Positions 43,277 to 51,825 of a stretch of DNA of 64,000 nt are shown here, in pieces; the stretch's first letter is position 1; every line of letters begins with the position of its first letter. Below the pieces are notes generated by a model that had not been told where the DNA came from, ran no database searches, and saw only the letters and a list, made by a program, of their open reading frames with translations. The translations under genes were made by a program, and so were the position numbers. The DNA lies in assembly GCF_027498035.1 (NCBI RefSeq), contig NZ_CP114978.1, forward strand, positions 2,852,001 to 2,916,000. The letters are read 5' to 3'. Source of the stretch: Pseudoxanthomonas sp. (GTDB lineage Bacteria > Pseudomonadota > Gammaproteobacteria > Xanthomonadales > Xanthomonadaceae).

Positions 43277-44418
43277 TCATTTCCGCTTCCACCGACTACC
43301 GCGCCGCGGCGCAAAGTCGGCTGCCGCCGTTCCTGTTCCACTACATCGATGGCGGCGCCTACGCCGAGCACACGCTGCGCCACAACGTGTCGGACCTGTC
43401 CGACATCGCCCTGCGCCAACGCGTGCTCAAGGACATGTCGGCGCTGGACCTGCGCACCGAACTGTTCGGCGAACAACTGTCGCTGCCGATCGCATTGGGG
43501 CCGGTCGGCCTGACCGGCATGTTCGCCCGCCGCGGCGAAGTGCAGGGCGCACGCGCGGCCGCGTCGCGCGGGATTCCCTTCACCCTGTCCACCGTGTCGG
43601 TCTGCCCGATCGAGGAAGTGGCACCGGCGATCAATCGGCCGATGTGGTTCCAGTTGTACGTGCTCAAGGACCGCGGTTTCATGCGCAACGCGCTGGAGCG
43701 CGCGCAGGCCGCAGGCGTGACCACGCTGGTGTTCACCGTGGACATGCCGACACCGGGCGCGCGCTATCGCGACGCGCATTCGGGCATGAGTGGGCCGAAC
43801 GCGTCGATGCGCCGGATGTGGCAGGCCGCCACGCATCCGCGCTGGGCCTGGGACGTGGGCCTGCACGGCAAACCGCACGACCTGGGCAACGTGTCGGCCT
43901 ACCTGGGCACGCCGACCGGGCTGGAGGATTACATCGGCTGGCTGGCCAACAATTTCGATCCCTCGATCTCGTGGAAGGACCTGGAATGGATCCGCGAATT
44001 CTGGAAGGGGCCGATGATCATCAAGGGCATCCTGGACCCGGACGACGCGCGTGACGCGGTGCGGTTCGGCGCCGACGGCATCGTGGTGTCCAACCATGGT
44101 GGCCGCCAGCTCGATGGTGTGCTGTCCACCGCGCGGGCCATGCCGGCCATTGCCGATGCGGTGAAGGGCCAGATCAAGCTGCTGGCCGACTCGGGCATCC
44201 GCACCGGCCTGGACGTGGTGCGCATGATCGCGCTGGGCGCCGACGCGGTGCTGCTGGGCCGCGCCTGGATCTACGCGCTGGCCACCGCCGGTGAGGCCGG
44301 CGTGGCAAATCTGCTGGACCTGATCGAAAAGGAAATGCGCGTGGCGATGGTGCTGACCAGCTCCAGGACCATCGCCGATATCGGCCCGCAGTCGCTGGTG
44401 TCGCGCGCGCATCTTTGA
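43273..44418 (+). CDS. lldD: FMN-dependent L-lactate dehydrogenase LldD
   Basis: Membrane-associated L-lactate:quinone oxidoreductase that makes pyruvate. The 381-residue FMN barrel contains FHYIDGGAYAEHTL, the FMN-binding PIALGPVGLTGMF, the substrate Arg/His motif SNHGGRQLDGV and LLADSGIRTGLDVVRMIALGADAVLLGRAWIYALA. It is coupled with lldR and followed by the REP pair and the convergent aminotransferase. Confidence 0.96.
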   Translation: MIISASTDYRAAAQSRLPPFLFHYIDGGAYAEHTLRHNVSDLSDIALRQRVLKDMSALDLRTELFGEQLSLPIALGPVGLTGMFARRGEVQGARAAASRGIPFTLSTVSVCPIEEVAPAINRPMWFQLYVLKDRGFMRNALERAQAAGVTTLVFTVDMPTPGARYRDAHSGMSGPNASMRRMWQAATHPRWAWDVGLHGKPHDLGNVSAYLGTPTGLEDYIGWLANNFDPSISWKDLEWIREFWKGPMIIKGILDPDDARDAVRFGADGIVVSNHGGRQLDGVLSTARAMPAIADAVKGQIKLLADSGIRTGLDVVRMIALGADAVLLGRAWIYALATAGEAGVANLLDLIEKEMRVAMVLTSSRTIADIGPQSLVSRAHL

Positions 44419-44472
44419 TTTGTCCCTGCTGGAAGCCACTGTCTCTTCAAATCTCGCGGTGGCGGCCTTCCT

Positions 44473-44545
44473 GTAGAGCGGAGCTTGCTCCGCTGCTCTT
44501 CGTTCGGCCCATGAGAAAGACCCCAGCGGTGGGAGCCGCTTCTAC
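44473..44545. repeat. GTAG-type REP pair (SMAG-like)
   Basis: Two inverted palindromic units face each other. The first begins GTAG at 44473 and continues AGCGGAGC-TTG-CTCCGCT. The second, read on the minus strand, begins GTAGAAGCGGCTCCCAC and ends at 44545. Units starting with GTAG next to a stem are the form described as SMAG elements in Stenotrophomonas maltophilia. It lies in the lldD-aminotransferase gap of 263 bp, which otherwise holds only the terminator at its right end. Confidence 0.65.
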
Positions 44546-44604
44546 GCCGATGATTTCCACGGGCAGGCCTCATCGCCACTGCAGTGACTCCCCCACAAAG
44601 CGCA

Positions 44605-44635
44605 CAAAAAACGCCGGCAATGCCGGCGCTTTTTG
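44605..44635. terminator. Bidirectional terminator of lldD and the aminotransferase gene
   Basis: CGCCGGC-AAT-GCCGGCG (44612-44628), flanked by A6 on the left and CTTTTT on the right, so it can act for both the rightward lldD transcript and the leftward aminotransferase transcript. Confidence 0.8.
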
Positions 44636-44681
44636 ATTCCTCGCAATGCCGCCCGGTCAAGCGGGCGATGTTGCCAAACCC

Positions 44682-45884
44682 TCAGCCTTTCACCACCGAA
44701 GCGATGGCCTTGGCCACGCGCTCCAGGTTGCCGGCGTTGAGCGCGGCCACGCAGATACGGCCGGAGGTGATGGCGTAGATGGCGTGTTCTTCGCGCAGGC
44801 GCTCCACCTGGTCCTTGGTCAGGCCCGAGTAGCTGAACATGCCGGCCTGCTTGGCGATGAAGCTGAAATCGCCGGCACCGGCGTCGGCCAGCTGCTGCAC
44901 CAGGCCTGCGCGCAACGAATGGATGCGCTCGCGCATCGCGGTCAGCTCGGTTTCCCAGTCCGCACGCAGCTCCGGGTTGTTCAACACGCCGGCCACCAGC
45001 GCCGCACCGTGATGGGACGGGCTGGAGTAGATGGTGCGGATGATGCGCTTGACGTGCGACTGCACCGCCTTGGTCTGCTCGGCGGTGGCGGCCACGATGG
45101 TCAGTGCGCCCACGCGCTCGCCGTACAGCGAGAACGACTTGGAGTACGAGCTGGCGACGATGAAGTCGGTGATGCCGGCCTCGACCACGGTCTGGATCGC
45201 AGCCGAGTCCTCGACGATGCCCTTGTCGAAGCCCTGGTAGGCCATGTCGATGAACGGGAACAGGTCGCCGTCCTTCAGCACCTGCGCCACTTCCTTCCAC
45301 TGCGCCACGGTCAGGTCGGCACCGGTCGGGTTGTGGCAGCACGCGTGCAGCAACACGGTGGTCTTGGGCTTAAGTGCCTTCAGATCGGCCAGCATGCCGG
45401 CGAAGTCCACGCCATGGCTGGCAGCGTCGAAGTAGGTGTACTCATCGACCTGGAAACCGGTGGCTTCGAACACGGCGCGGTGGTTTTCCCACGACGGACG
45501 GCTCAGGGCCAGGGTCGCGTGCGGCAGCAGCTTGCGCAGCACTTCGGCACCGACGCGCAACGCGCCGCTGCCGCCCACGGTCTGGGTGGTGGCCACGCGG
45601 CCGGCGGCCAGCAGCGGCGAATCCTTGCCGAACAGCAGCTCGCGGGTGGCCTGGGTGTAGGCCGGCAGGCCGTCGATCGGCAGGTAGCCGCGCGGCTTGG
45701 CTTCCAGCGCCAGCGCTTCTTCGACCTTGCCCACGGCCTTGAGCAGCGGAATGCGGCCGGACTCGTCGTAGTAGATGCCCACGCCCAGGTTGACCTTGCC
45801 CGGACGGGGGTCGTGGTTGTAAGCCTCGGTCAGGCCCAGGATGGGATCGCCCGGGACCTGTTCAACAGATGCGAAAGAAGACAC
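44682..45884 (-). CDS. tyrB: Aspartate/aromatic amino acid aminotransferase (class I, TyrB/AspC type)
   Basis: PLP-dependent class I aminotransferase of about 400 residues; it moves the amino group between aspartate or aromatic amino acids and 2-oxoglutarate. It opens VSSFASVEQVPGDPILGLTEAYN, the family N-terminus. It has LPIDGLPAYTQATRELLFG, the Asn-containing HACCHNPTGADL, FIDMAYQGF, and the PLP lysine in SSYSKSFSLYGERVG, whose YGER context is the AspC/TyrB hallmark. A GTG at 45884 gives the expected start, while longer upstream starts do not match. TyrB versus AspC cannot be told apart from sequence here. Confidence 0.9.
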   Translation of the reverse strand: MSSFASVEQVPGDPILGLTEAYNHDPRPGKVNLGVGIYYDESGRIPLLKAVGKVEEALALEAKPRGYLPIDGLPAYTQATRELLFGKDSPLLAAGRVATTQTVGGSGALRVGAEVLRKLLPHATLALSRPSWENHRAVFEATGFQVDEYTYFDAASHGVDFAGMLADLKALKPKTTVLLHACCHNPTGADLTVAQWKEVAQVLKDGDLFPFIDMAYQGFDKGIVEDSAAIQTVVEAGITDFIVASSYSKSFSLYGERVGALTIVAATAEQTKAVQSHVKRIIRTIYSSPSHHGAALVAGVLNNPELRADWETELTAMRERIHSLRAGLVQQLADAGAGDFSFIAKQAGMFSYSGLTKDQVERLREEHAIYAITSGRICVAALNAGNLERVAKAIASVVKG

Positions 45885-46151
45885 GGCGTGACTCGATGTG
45901 GCGGGAGAAAGAGGGGGCGCATCCAGCGCGTTTTCCGGCCCGTGGCGCCAGGCGCCGGAGCGAAAAATGGGGGCCAATCGTAACAGGGCCGGACCGGCCA
46001 GACCCAGCAGCGGCCCGGCTTTTTGTTCCGCCAGACGGTTACAGGCGACAACGTTCGGCCCGGCGCGGCGGCGGTGACGTTGCGGGCATTGAAGGTGGCG
46101 TCATCGGTCACCACACTGGCGACCCGCCTTCCCCCGCGCCGGAGCCTGGCC

Positions 46152-46454
46152 ATGCACTTCCTGCTGCTCTACGACACCGCACCGGATTACCTGAGCCGCC
46201 GCGGGGAATTCCGCCGCGCCCACCTGGCGTATGCGCAGGCCGCGGTCGCCCGCGGCGAGCTGGTCCTGGGCGGCGCCGTGGGCGATCCGGCCGACAGCGC
46301 GCTGCTGCTGTTCCAGGGTGACAGCGATGCGGCTGCGCGGGCCTTCGCCCAGGACGATCCGTATGTGCGCAACGGCGTGGTCGTGGGCTGGACGGTCAAG
46401 CCGTGGGCCACAGTGGTGGGCGCCACGGCTAGCCAGCAGCTGACGCTGGACTGA
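46152..46454 (+). CDS. YciI-like (YCII-domain) protein
   Basis: A 100-residue YCII-domain protein. The fold signature is MHFLLLYDTAPDYLSRRGEFRRAHLAYAQ, with the conserved Asp and the paired Arg-His, then GELVLGGAVGDPADSALLLFQ and AFAQDDPYVRNGVVVGWTVKPW. YciI-like proteins resemble ferredoxin-like muconolactone isomerases, and some have weak dehalogenase-like activity; the role here is unknown. ATG 46152 was chosen because it starts the domain; longer in-frame starts read only GC-rich noise. Confidence 0.8.
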   Translation: MHFLLLYDTAPDYLSRRGEFRRAHLAYAQAAVARGELVLGGAVGDPADSALLLFQGDSDAAARAFAQDDPYVRNGVVVGWTVKPWATVVGATASQQLTLD

Positions 46455-46523
46455 GGTTGGCGCACCGCGCGCGGGCGGCGGTTCTAGACTGCCGCTTCCA
46501 CCTAGGCCGAACCGGGATATTCG

Positions 46524-46727
46524 ATGGACACCGCTAACCTGGTCTGGGGGATGCTGTTCGGCGCCATTGGCGGCGGCTATATGGTCTATGGCGTGCGCCA
46601 GAAGATGCTGGTGCCGTCGTTGTGTGGATTGGCGTTGGGATTGTTTACTTGGTTTGTGGATTCAGCGTGGTTGACGGTGGTCATCGGGGTCGTGCTGATG
46701 GCTGGGCCGTACTTCTTCCGGTTTTGA
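46524..46727 (+). CDS. Small two-helix conserved membrane protein
   Basis: A 67-residue protein, MDTANLVWGMLFGAIGGGY... then VPSLCGLALGLFTWFVDSAWLTVVIGVVLMAGPYFFRF. It has two to three hydrophobic stretches, and a small gap with Arg-Gln-Lys separates them. Proteins with the pattern WGMLFGAIGGGYMVYG... PYF are widespread in Xanthomonads, so it is a real conserved gene, but no function is known. Initiation at ATG 46524 is probable. Confidence 0.65.
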   Translation: MDTANLVWGMLFGAIGGGYMVYGVRQKMLVPSLCGLALGLFTWFVDSAWLTVVIGVVLMAGPYFFRF

Positions 46728-46770
46728 TTGCTTCGCTTGGTCGTTGATTTTCGCGAAGTGCAGAGCTTTC

Positions 46771-47262
46771 GTGCGGCTTCGCCGCACGACCTACTTTCTT
46801 TGCTTGTGCAAAGAAAGCTAGGCAAAGAAACACACTCCGGGCGGCACGCCCTCGCTTCGCGAGGGTTCGCTATGGGCCGAGGGATTTTTGGATGGGACAT
46901 CCTGTCCCGTCCAAAAACGATGCACATCCATGTGCATCGCCCTGCGGGTCTTTGCCTCGCCCCTTCGGCCTGCCTCACGGAGGCCTGAAAGCACGAGCAA
47001 GAGCAGGAGCAACACCGCGCGCGGCGCCGATTTTGTTCTTTGCTGTTGCTCCGCTCTTGATCTTCAGCGCCTTCAAAGCGAGCCGAGCACCGCAGGCGGA
47101 AACGGCCGAAGAGGCGCGGGTGTCTGAGCGAAGCGAGTTCCCGCGCCGTGCCGGTTCCGGCGAGGAGCACAGGGCACCGGGCTGAAAGCCCGGCGAGTGT
47201 CAGGCGCCGGCGGTTTTGGCTACTTTTGCCAAGACAAAAGTAGCTCGCGCTGCGAAGCAGCG
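46771..47262. repeat. Gene-free array of about ten stem-loops
   Basis: The 590-bp gap 46728-47317 carries no believable gene. It contains successive perfect or near-perfect hairpins. Arms are 46771-46787 (7 bp, loop TTC), 46794-46817 (10 bp, TTGT) and 46849-46865 (7 bp, TTC). Next come 46885-46917 (15 bp with one G-T, TCC) and 46918-46939 (9 bp, TCCA). A long-range pair joins 46998-47013 to 47045-47059. The rest are 47113-47147 (8 bp), 47177-47193 (6 bp), 47219-47244 (10 bp, CCAAGA) and 47248-47262 (6 bp, GAA). Both ends share a CTACTTT hairpin. It is probably a structured repeat or RNA; it is not obviously mobile. Confidence 0.7.
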
Positions 47263-47317
47263 TGAAAGCCCTGCTTCTGAAGAAATGGGCAAAAAACCCG
47301 ACCTGCGAAAGGAAAGG

Positions 47318-47689
47318 TCAAACCTTCCCCTCCACCTTCAACGCCGCAAACTCCTCATCGGTGAACAACCGCGAGCGCACCAGGAACCGTACCCCCTCGC
47401 CGTTCTCCAGCGAGAACATCCCGCCGCGCCCGGGTACCACGTCGATGATCAGCTGGGTGTGCTTCCAGTATTCGAACTGCGAGGGGCTGATGTAGAACGC
47501 CGCCCCGCCGATTTCGCCCAGCTGCACGTCGTTGTCGCCGACGATGAAGTCGTCGGTGGGGAAACACATCGGCGAGGAGCCGTCGCAGCAGCCGCCGGAC
47601 TGGTGGAACAGCACCGGTCCGTGGCGCTGGCGCAGCTTGTCGATCAGCTGCAGGCTGGGGATGGTGGCGATGACCTGACGGGTGTCCAT
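47318..47689 (-). CDS. DUF779 domain protein, associated with aldehyde dehydrogenase
   Basis: A 123-residue protein with the DUF779 pattern: IDKLRQRHGPVLFHQSGGCCDGSSPMCFP, then GDNDVQLGEIGGAAFYISPSQFEYW, and GMFSLENGEGVRFLVRSRLF. Family members are small cytosolic proteins whose genes stand next to NAD-dependent aldehyde dehydrogenases, sometimes under the name of an accessory of the ExaC/AldA type enzyme. A strong ribosome site (AGGAGATCGCC) precedes ATG 47689. It is the last gene of the alcohol-oxidation block here, 38 bp after the TonB receptor, and ends just before the hairpin array. Confidence 0.85.
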   Translation of the reverse strand: MDTRQVIATIPSLQLIDKLRQRHGPVLFHQSGGCCDGSSPMCFPTDDFIVGDNDVQLGEIGGAAFYISPSQFEYWKHTQLIIDVVPGRGGMFSLENGEGVRFLVRSRLFTDEEFAALKVEGKV

Positions 47690-47727
47690 GGCGATCTCCT
47701 GGTGCGATGTGGGGTGCGGAGCGTGGA

Positions 47728-49869
47728 TCAGCCGCCGTCGCCGCCCCAGGTCCAGCGGCCGCCGACCATCACGCCGCGGCCCGGGCCGGGTTCGTAATAG
47801 CGGCCGTTGCCTTCGTTGACGATGACCGAACCGATGTAGTCCTGGTCCAGCAGGTTGTCGACGCGGACGAAGCCCTTGAGCGCGCCATGGGTGAAGTCCC
47901 AGCGGTAGCCGGCTTCCAGGTTGGCCAGGAAGTAGCCCGGCGCCATCGCGCTGCCCTGGTCGTTGGCGCTGACGTTGCTGACGCCTTCGCCTTCCAGGCT
48001 GGCGTTCCAGGCGCCGTGGCGCCAGCCCAGCGTGGTGCTGAACTGGTTGCGTGCGGTGCCGGGAATGCGCGTGCCGGCCGCGACCAGCGTGTTGGCCACA
48101 GTGCAGCCGGCGGCGGTGCAGATCGGGAAGCTGTCGCGGAAGGTCGCGTCCAGATAGGTGTAGGCCACGTCCAGCGACCAGTCCTGAGCCAGCGGCACGC
48201 CGGCGCTCAGTTCCAGGCCCTGGCGGCGGGCATCGCCGACGTTGCGATAGCTGCTGCGGCCGCCGACGTTGCGGGCCACGGCCAGTTCGTTGTGGGTACT
48301 GGCGCGGAACAGCGCGACTTCGGCATGCGCGCCGGACTGCGCGCGCCATTTGGCGCCCAGCTCATAGTTGCGGCTGACCGCCGGCTGCAGGTCGAAGGCC
48401 AGGCCGGCGCCGCCGTCGGCGCGGTAGCCGATCTCGTTGTAGCTGGGCGTTTCGAAGCCGCGACCGGCCGAGACGTAGAACCGCAGGTCGTCGGTGGCGG
48501 CGAAGCTCAGGCCGGCCACCGGCGTGGTTTCCGAGTAATCCTTGCTGCCGCTGTCATCGGGATTGGTGCCGACGATGTAGTAATCCTTCGAGGCGAAACG
48601 CACCTGGCTGTGGCGCGCGCCGACCAGCAGCGACCAGCGTGGGATGAATTCCCAGAACGCCTGCGCGTACTGGTCGAAGTTCTCCACGGTGTTGCGCTCG
48701 TTGCGACGCAAGTCGCCGCGCACGCCCAGCACGTCGCCGACATAGTCGTTGTAGCCGGTGCGGTGCTGGCGCTGGCGCTCGAAGTTGCTGCCGGCGGTGA
48801 CTTCCAGCGGACGCCTGGCCAGTTCGCCATCCCACGACCAGCGGCCATCGACGCCGCCGTAGTCGTTGTCCAGGTCGATCACGCCGCCGGAATTGAGCGG
48901 ATTGGCCTGGGTGGTGATGGGCAGCGACAGGTACTGCACCACCTTGCGGTTGCCGCCCCAGGCGCTGATGCGGACTTTCTGGTGTTCGCCCACCGGCAGC
49001 GTGTACAGCGCGCCCAACTGGTTCTGCTGGATCGACTTGCGAGTGTTGTACTGCTCGGCTTGCGAGGTGGCCTGGGTGCGGTCTGCCTGCACCTGAGCCC
49101 AGGTCAGGCCCAGCGGGTCCTGCGCATCGGACTGGAAGCTGTTGCCGACCAGGTCCAGCGTCCCGGCGGCGCCAAGGTCGAAGGTGAACTTGGCATTGCC
49201 CGAGTTGCGTTCGGCCGCACTGTGATCGCGATAGCCATCGGTCATGAAGCGCTGCACGGCCACGTTGTAGCCGACCGGGCCGCTGGTGCCGCGCACGCGC
49301 GCGCCGGCGGTCCAGCTGTCATCGCGGCCGTAGGTGGATTGCACGGTGAATTCCGGGGCCTGGGTCGGCGCGGCGCTCCACAGCTGGATCACGCCGCCGG
49401 CCGAGTTGCCGTACAGCGCCGAGAACGGCCCGCGCAGCACTTCCACGCGCTCGCCGCCCAGCAGGTTGAAGTGCGACACCTGGCCCTGGCCATCGGGCAT
49501 GGTCGCCGGGATGCCATCGGAATACAGGCGGATGCCACGCACGCCGAAGGTGGAACGCGCACCGGCACCGCGGATGGAGATCTGCGTGTCCTGCGCGTAG
49601 TTCTGGCGGTCGCGCGCCAGCAGGCCGGGCACGCCATCCAGGTAGTCGGAGACATTGACGTCGTTGTGGCCACCTTGCCCCAGGTCCACGGTGGTGGTGG
49701 AGGCGGGCACGTCGAACGCAGGAACGCGCTCAAGACGTGTGGTCACCACCACGCGATCCAGCGTGACCGGATCGGCGGCCGTGGTGGCCTCGTCGGCCAG
49801 GGCCGGCACGCTGGTGAACAGGACGGCCATGCAGGCCGTATGCAGCAGGGTGGTGCGCGGGGATTTCAT
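47728..49869 (-). CDS. TonB-dependent outer membrane receptor (second of the alcohol-oxidation block)
   Basis: A 713-residue outer-membrane receptor. After a signal peptide (about residues 1-25, ending ALADE) comes a short TonB-box-like LDRVVVTT. The plug domain has ISIRGAGARSTFGVRGIRLYSDGIPATMPDGQGQ and LRGPFSALYGNSAGG, which mark the FecA/NosA-like subgroup. The 22-strand barrel ends in a Trp-rich GGRWTWGGDGG instead of the usual aromatic end residue. Its neighbours are azurin and DUF779, so it may import a copper or metal chelate, but the substrate is unproven. The 232-bp upstream gap (to azurin) has no strong promoter match. Confidence 0.9.
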   Translation of the reverse strand: MKSPRTTLLHTACMAVLFTSVPALADEATTAADPVTLDRVVVTTRLERVPAFDVPASTTTVDLGQGGHNDVNVSDYLDGVPGLLARDRQNYAQDTQISIRGAGARSTFGVRGIRLYSDGIPATMPDGQGQVSHFNLLGGERVEVLRGPFSALYGNSAGGVIQLWSAAPTQAPEFTVQSTYGRDDSWTAGARVRGTSGPVGYNVAVQRFMTDGYRDHSAAERNSGNAKFTFDLGAAGTLDLVGNSFQSDAQDPLGLTWAQVQADRTQATSQAEQYNTRKSIQQNQLGALYTLPVGEHQKVRISAWGGNRKVVQYLSLPITTQANPLNSGGVIDLDNDYGGVDGRWSWDGELARRPLEVTAGSNFERQRQHRTGYNDYVGDVLGVRGDLRRNERNTVENFDQYAQAFWEFIPRWSLLVGARHSQVRFASKDYYIVGTNPDDSGSKDYSETTPVAGLSFAATDDLRFYVSAGRGFETPSYNEIGYRADGGAGLAFDLQPAVSRNYELGAKWRAQSGAHAEVALFRASTHNELAVARNVGGRSSYRNVGDARRQGLELSAGVPLAQDWSLDVAYTYLDATFRDSFPICTAAGCTVANTLVAAGTRIPGTARNQFSTTLGWRHGAWNASLEGEGVSNVSANDQGSAMAPGYFLANLEAGYRWDFTHGALKGFVRVDNLLDQDYIGSVIVNEGNGRYYEPGPGRGVMVGGRWTWGGDGG

Positions 49870-50101
49870 GGGCGTGCGTTCTTCTTGTGCGGAGGACGGC
49901 GGCTGGGTCGTCAGCGCGACGTCGTGTGCCGCCAGTGTGTGCGGAACGGGGCTGCCGTCGCACGACGACATGTTACGACTTTGGTCGGACCGGCCCGGTC
50001 GACGCGACACGGGAAAAAGATGGGAATCCGTCCGGAGCCGGCGCAACCCCGCGTCCGCAGGTGCGCGGTGACCGGCACACCTGTGGCGCGCAGCGGCGGC
50101 A

Positions 50102-50554
50102 TCAGCCGAAGACGAACTTGCCCTTCATGATCGACGAGTGCCCCGGGAACGAGCAGAAGAAACTGTAGTCGCCACCCTTGGTGAGCTTGGACGTGGCGAA
50201 GGTGACGGTGTCGGACTGGCCGCCACCGATCACCTTGGTATGGGCGATCACGCGCGCATCGTCGGCCTTGATGAAGCCGGCGGCCATGCCGGCCTTCATG
50301 CCATCGGCGTCGATGCCGGCCATGTCCGCGGTCTTGGCCAGCACCCAGTCGTGGCCCATCACGTTGGCGGCCAGCTTGCCGGTGTGCTTGAGGGTCACCG
50401 CGACCTGGGTGCAGCTGGATTCGATCTTGATCTCGGTCTTGTCGAACTTCATCGCGTCATCGCCGTTGATGGTGACCGCACAGGTCTTGGCGAACGCGGA
50501 CGGGGCCATCGCGGCCAGGCACAGCAGCAACAGCGTGGGGATCAGCTTGCGCAT
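50102..50554 (-). CDS. azu: Azurin
   Basis: Periplasmic type-1 copper protein carrying single electrons. The 150-residue precursor has a signal peptide (about 1-22, ending AFA). Copper ligands are seen in VMGHDWVL (His) and in FCSFPGHSSIMKGKF, which holds the Cys, His and Met in the C-x4-H-x3-M spacing of azurins. The nearby disulfide cysteines are Cys25 and Cys48. GGAG nine bases before ATG 50554 supports that start. In this block azurin is a candidate acceptor of electrons from the quinoprotein dehydrogenase or its cytochrome. Confidence 0.94.
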   Translation of the reverse strand: MRKLIPTLLLLCLAAMAPSAFAKTCAVTINGDDAMKFDKTEIKIESSCTQVAVTLKHTGKLAANVMGHDWVLAKTADMAGIDADGMKAGMAAGFIKADDARVIAHTKVIGGGQSDTVTFATSKLTKGGDYSFFCSFPGHSSIMKGKFVFG

Positions 50555-50643
50555 CGTTGACTCCATTTCATGCAGGGGTGGCGGGGAAAAAAGACCCGCA
50601 CCGCACGCATCCCCCGCGGACACGTACGGCACGGGGTGAAACG

Positions 50644-51825
50644 CTAGAAGAAGATGATGCCGCCGACCGAACCACCGTTCATGTCCACGGTGGTGCCGTC
50701 GAAGCCTTCCGAACGCGTGCGGCTGCCTTCCAGCGCCAACGTCACGGATTTGGTGATCTGCCAGTACACGCCCAGGGTGGCGTTGGCGTTGGACTTCAGG
50801 CCGCCGGTAGCCAGGGTTTCGTCGCGGTTGCGGCTGATGCCGTAGTTGGCGCCCAGCTTCACCTTGTCGGTGATGCCGAAGGTGCCCTGCGCCAGCCAGT
50901 TGGTGGACTTGGTGTCTTCCTGGTCGCCATCGGCCAGGATGCCCAGGCCGGTGCCGGTCTGGATGTTGACCAGGCCGCCGAAACGTCCGGCGGTGACCGA
51001 CGCACCGGCTTCGAATCCGCGCATGGTGAACTGGTCGTCCTCGTCGAGCTCATTGTAGAAACGCTGGGTCTTGGCGCCGACCCAGGCCTTGAAGTTGTCG
51101 TTCTTCCATTGCACCTGGCCCTGCACCTGCGGCGTCGACTTGGACTCGTAGGCGCCGTTGTTGCCGACCGGGCTGATCAGGGCCACGGTGGCACTGAAGC
51201 CATTGAGGTCGGGGCTGGTCCAGGCGATCTGTCCGTAGTTGCCCAGGTAGGTGTAGCCGGCGCCGATATGGCCCAGCGACACGCGACCACGCTGGGTGGC
51301 CTGGACCGGCGCGCCCACGCCCATCAGGGTCATGTCGCCCAGGATCGCGTTGGAGCCGAACACGCCGTAGTCGCGGCCCAGCTTGAAGCTGCCGATGTCG
51401 GCGTTGCCGATGGTGAAGAACGCCTGGCGCACGTCCACGCCACTGTTGGGGTCGATGGCGCTGTCGGTGGCGGTGTGGGCCATGATCGCGATCTGGCCGC
51501 CGATGTCGTAGCCCTCCTGCTCGGTGGAGAACTTGGTCACCAGTGCGTTGGGCAGCAGCCCGTTGCCGATGGTGGTGCGGCTGGATTCGCCGCCGCAGCC
51601 CAGGGCCCGTCCGGCCAGGGCCAGGCCGCCGACCGCGCCGCTGCCGCAGCTGACGCTGGTGTAGTAGGCGTTGATGTAGCCGCCCACGTCGATCTTCCAG
51701 TCGCCTGCGGTCATTTCCACGGCATTGGCCGCTGGCAGCGCGGCCAGTGCGATGGCCGCCGACAGCAGGCGTAGCGGCAGATGGTGTTGGCGGTGGCTGG
51801 CATGTGGATGTGTCTGCTTGCTCAT
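50644..51825 (-). CDS. Outer-membrane porin
   Basis: A 393-residue Gram-negative porin. The signal peptide ends near ANAVEMT (residue 35). The mature barrel begins GDWKIDVGGYINAYYTSVSC and contains NADIGSFKLGRDYGVFGSNAIL, typical of trimeric porins of beta- and gammaproteobacteria. It ends MNGGSVGGIIFF with the C-terminal Phe required for barrel assembly. A disulfide may bridge the SCGS and GCGG cysteines. SD GGGAGGG lies nine bases before ATG 51825. In the alcohol-oxidation block it is likely to admit small alcohols. Confidence 0.88.
   Translation of the reverse strand: MSKQTHPHASHRQHHLPLRLLSAAIALAALPAANAVEMTAGDWKIDVGGYINAYYTSVSCGSGAVGGLALAGRALGCGGESSRTTIGNGLLPNALVTKFSTEQEGYDIGGQIAIMAHTATDSAIDPNSGVDVRQAFFTIGNADIGSFKLGRDYGVFGSNAILGDMTLMGVGAPVQATQRGRVSLGHIGAGYTYLGNYGQIAWTSPDLNGFSATVALISPVGNNGAYESKSTPQVQGQVQWKNDNFKAWVGAKTQRFYNELDEDDQFTMRGFEAGASVTAGRFGGLVNIQTGTGLGILADGDQEDTKSTNWLAQGTFGITDKVKLGANYGISRNRDETLATGGLKSNANATLGVYWQITKSVTLALEGSRTRSEGFDGTTVDMNGGSVGGIIFF

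Noticed and set aside
46728..47317. Several small open frames in the hairpin array (for example 46728-46988 and 46888-47127)
   Set aside because: They read through palindromes, lack ribosome sites and have no recognisable protein features.
49981..50100. Short resemblance to cobalamin-riboswitch blocks (GGGAATCCG, then CCCCGC) on the plus strand
   Set aside because: No B12 box or long-range structure is visible, and the flanking genes are on the other strand, so a riboswitch there would control nothing.
47707..50130. Long open frame opposite the TonB receptor
   Set aside because: GC-rich shadow of the minus-strand receptor; no recognisable domain, low-complexity residue use.
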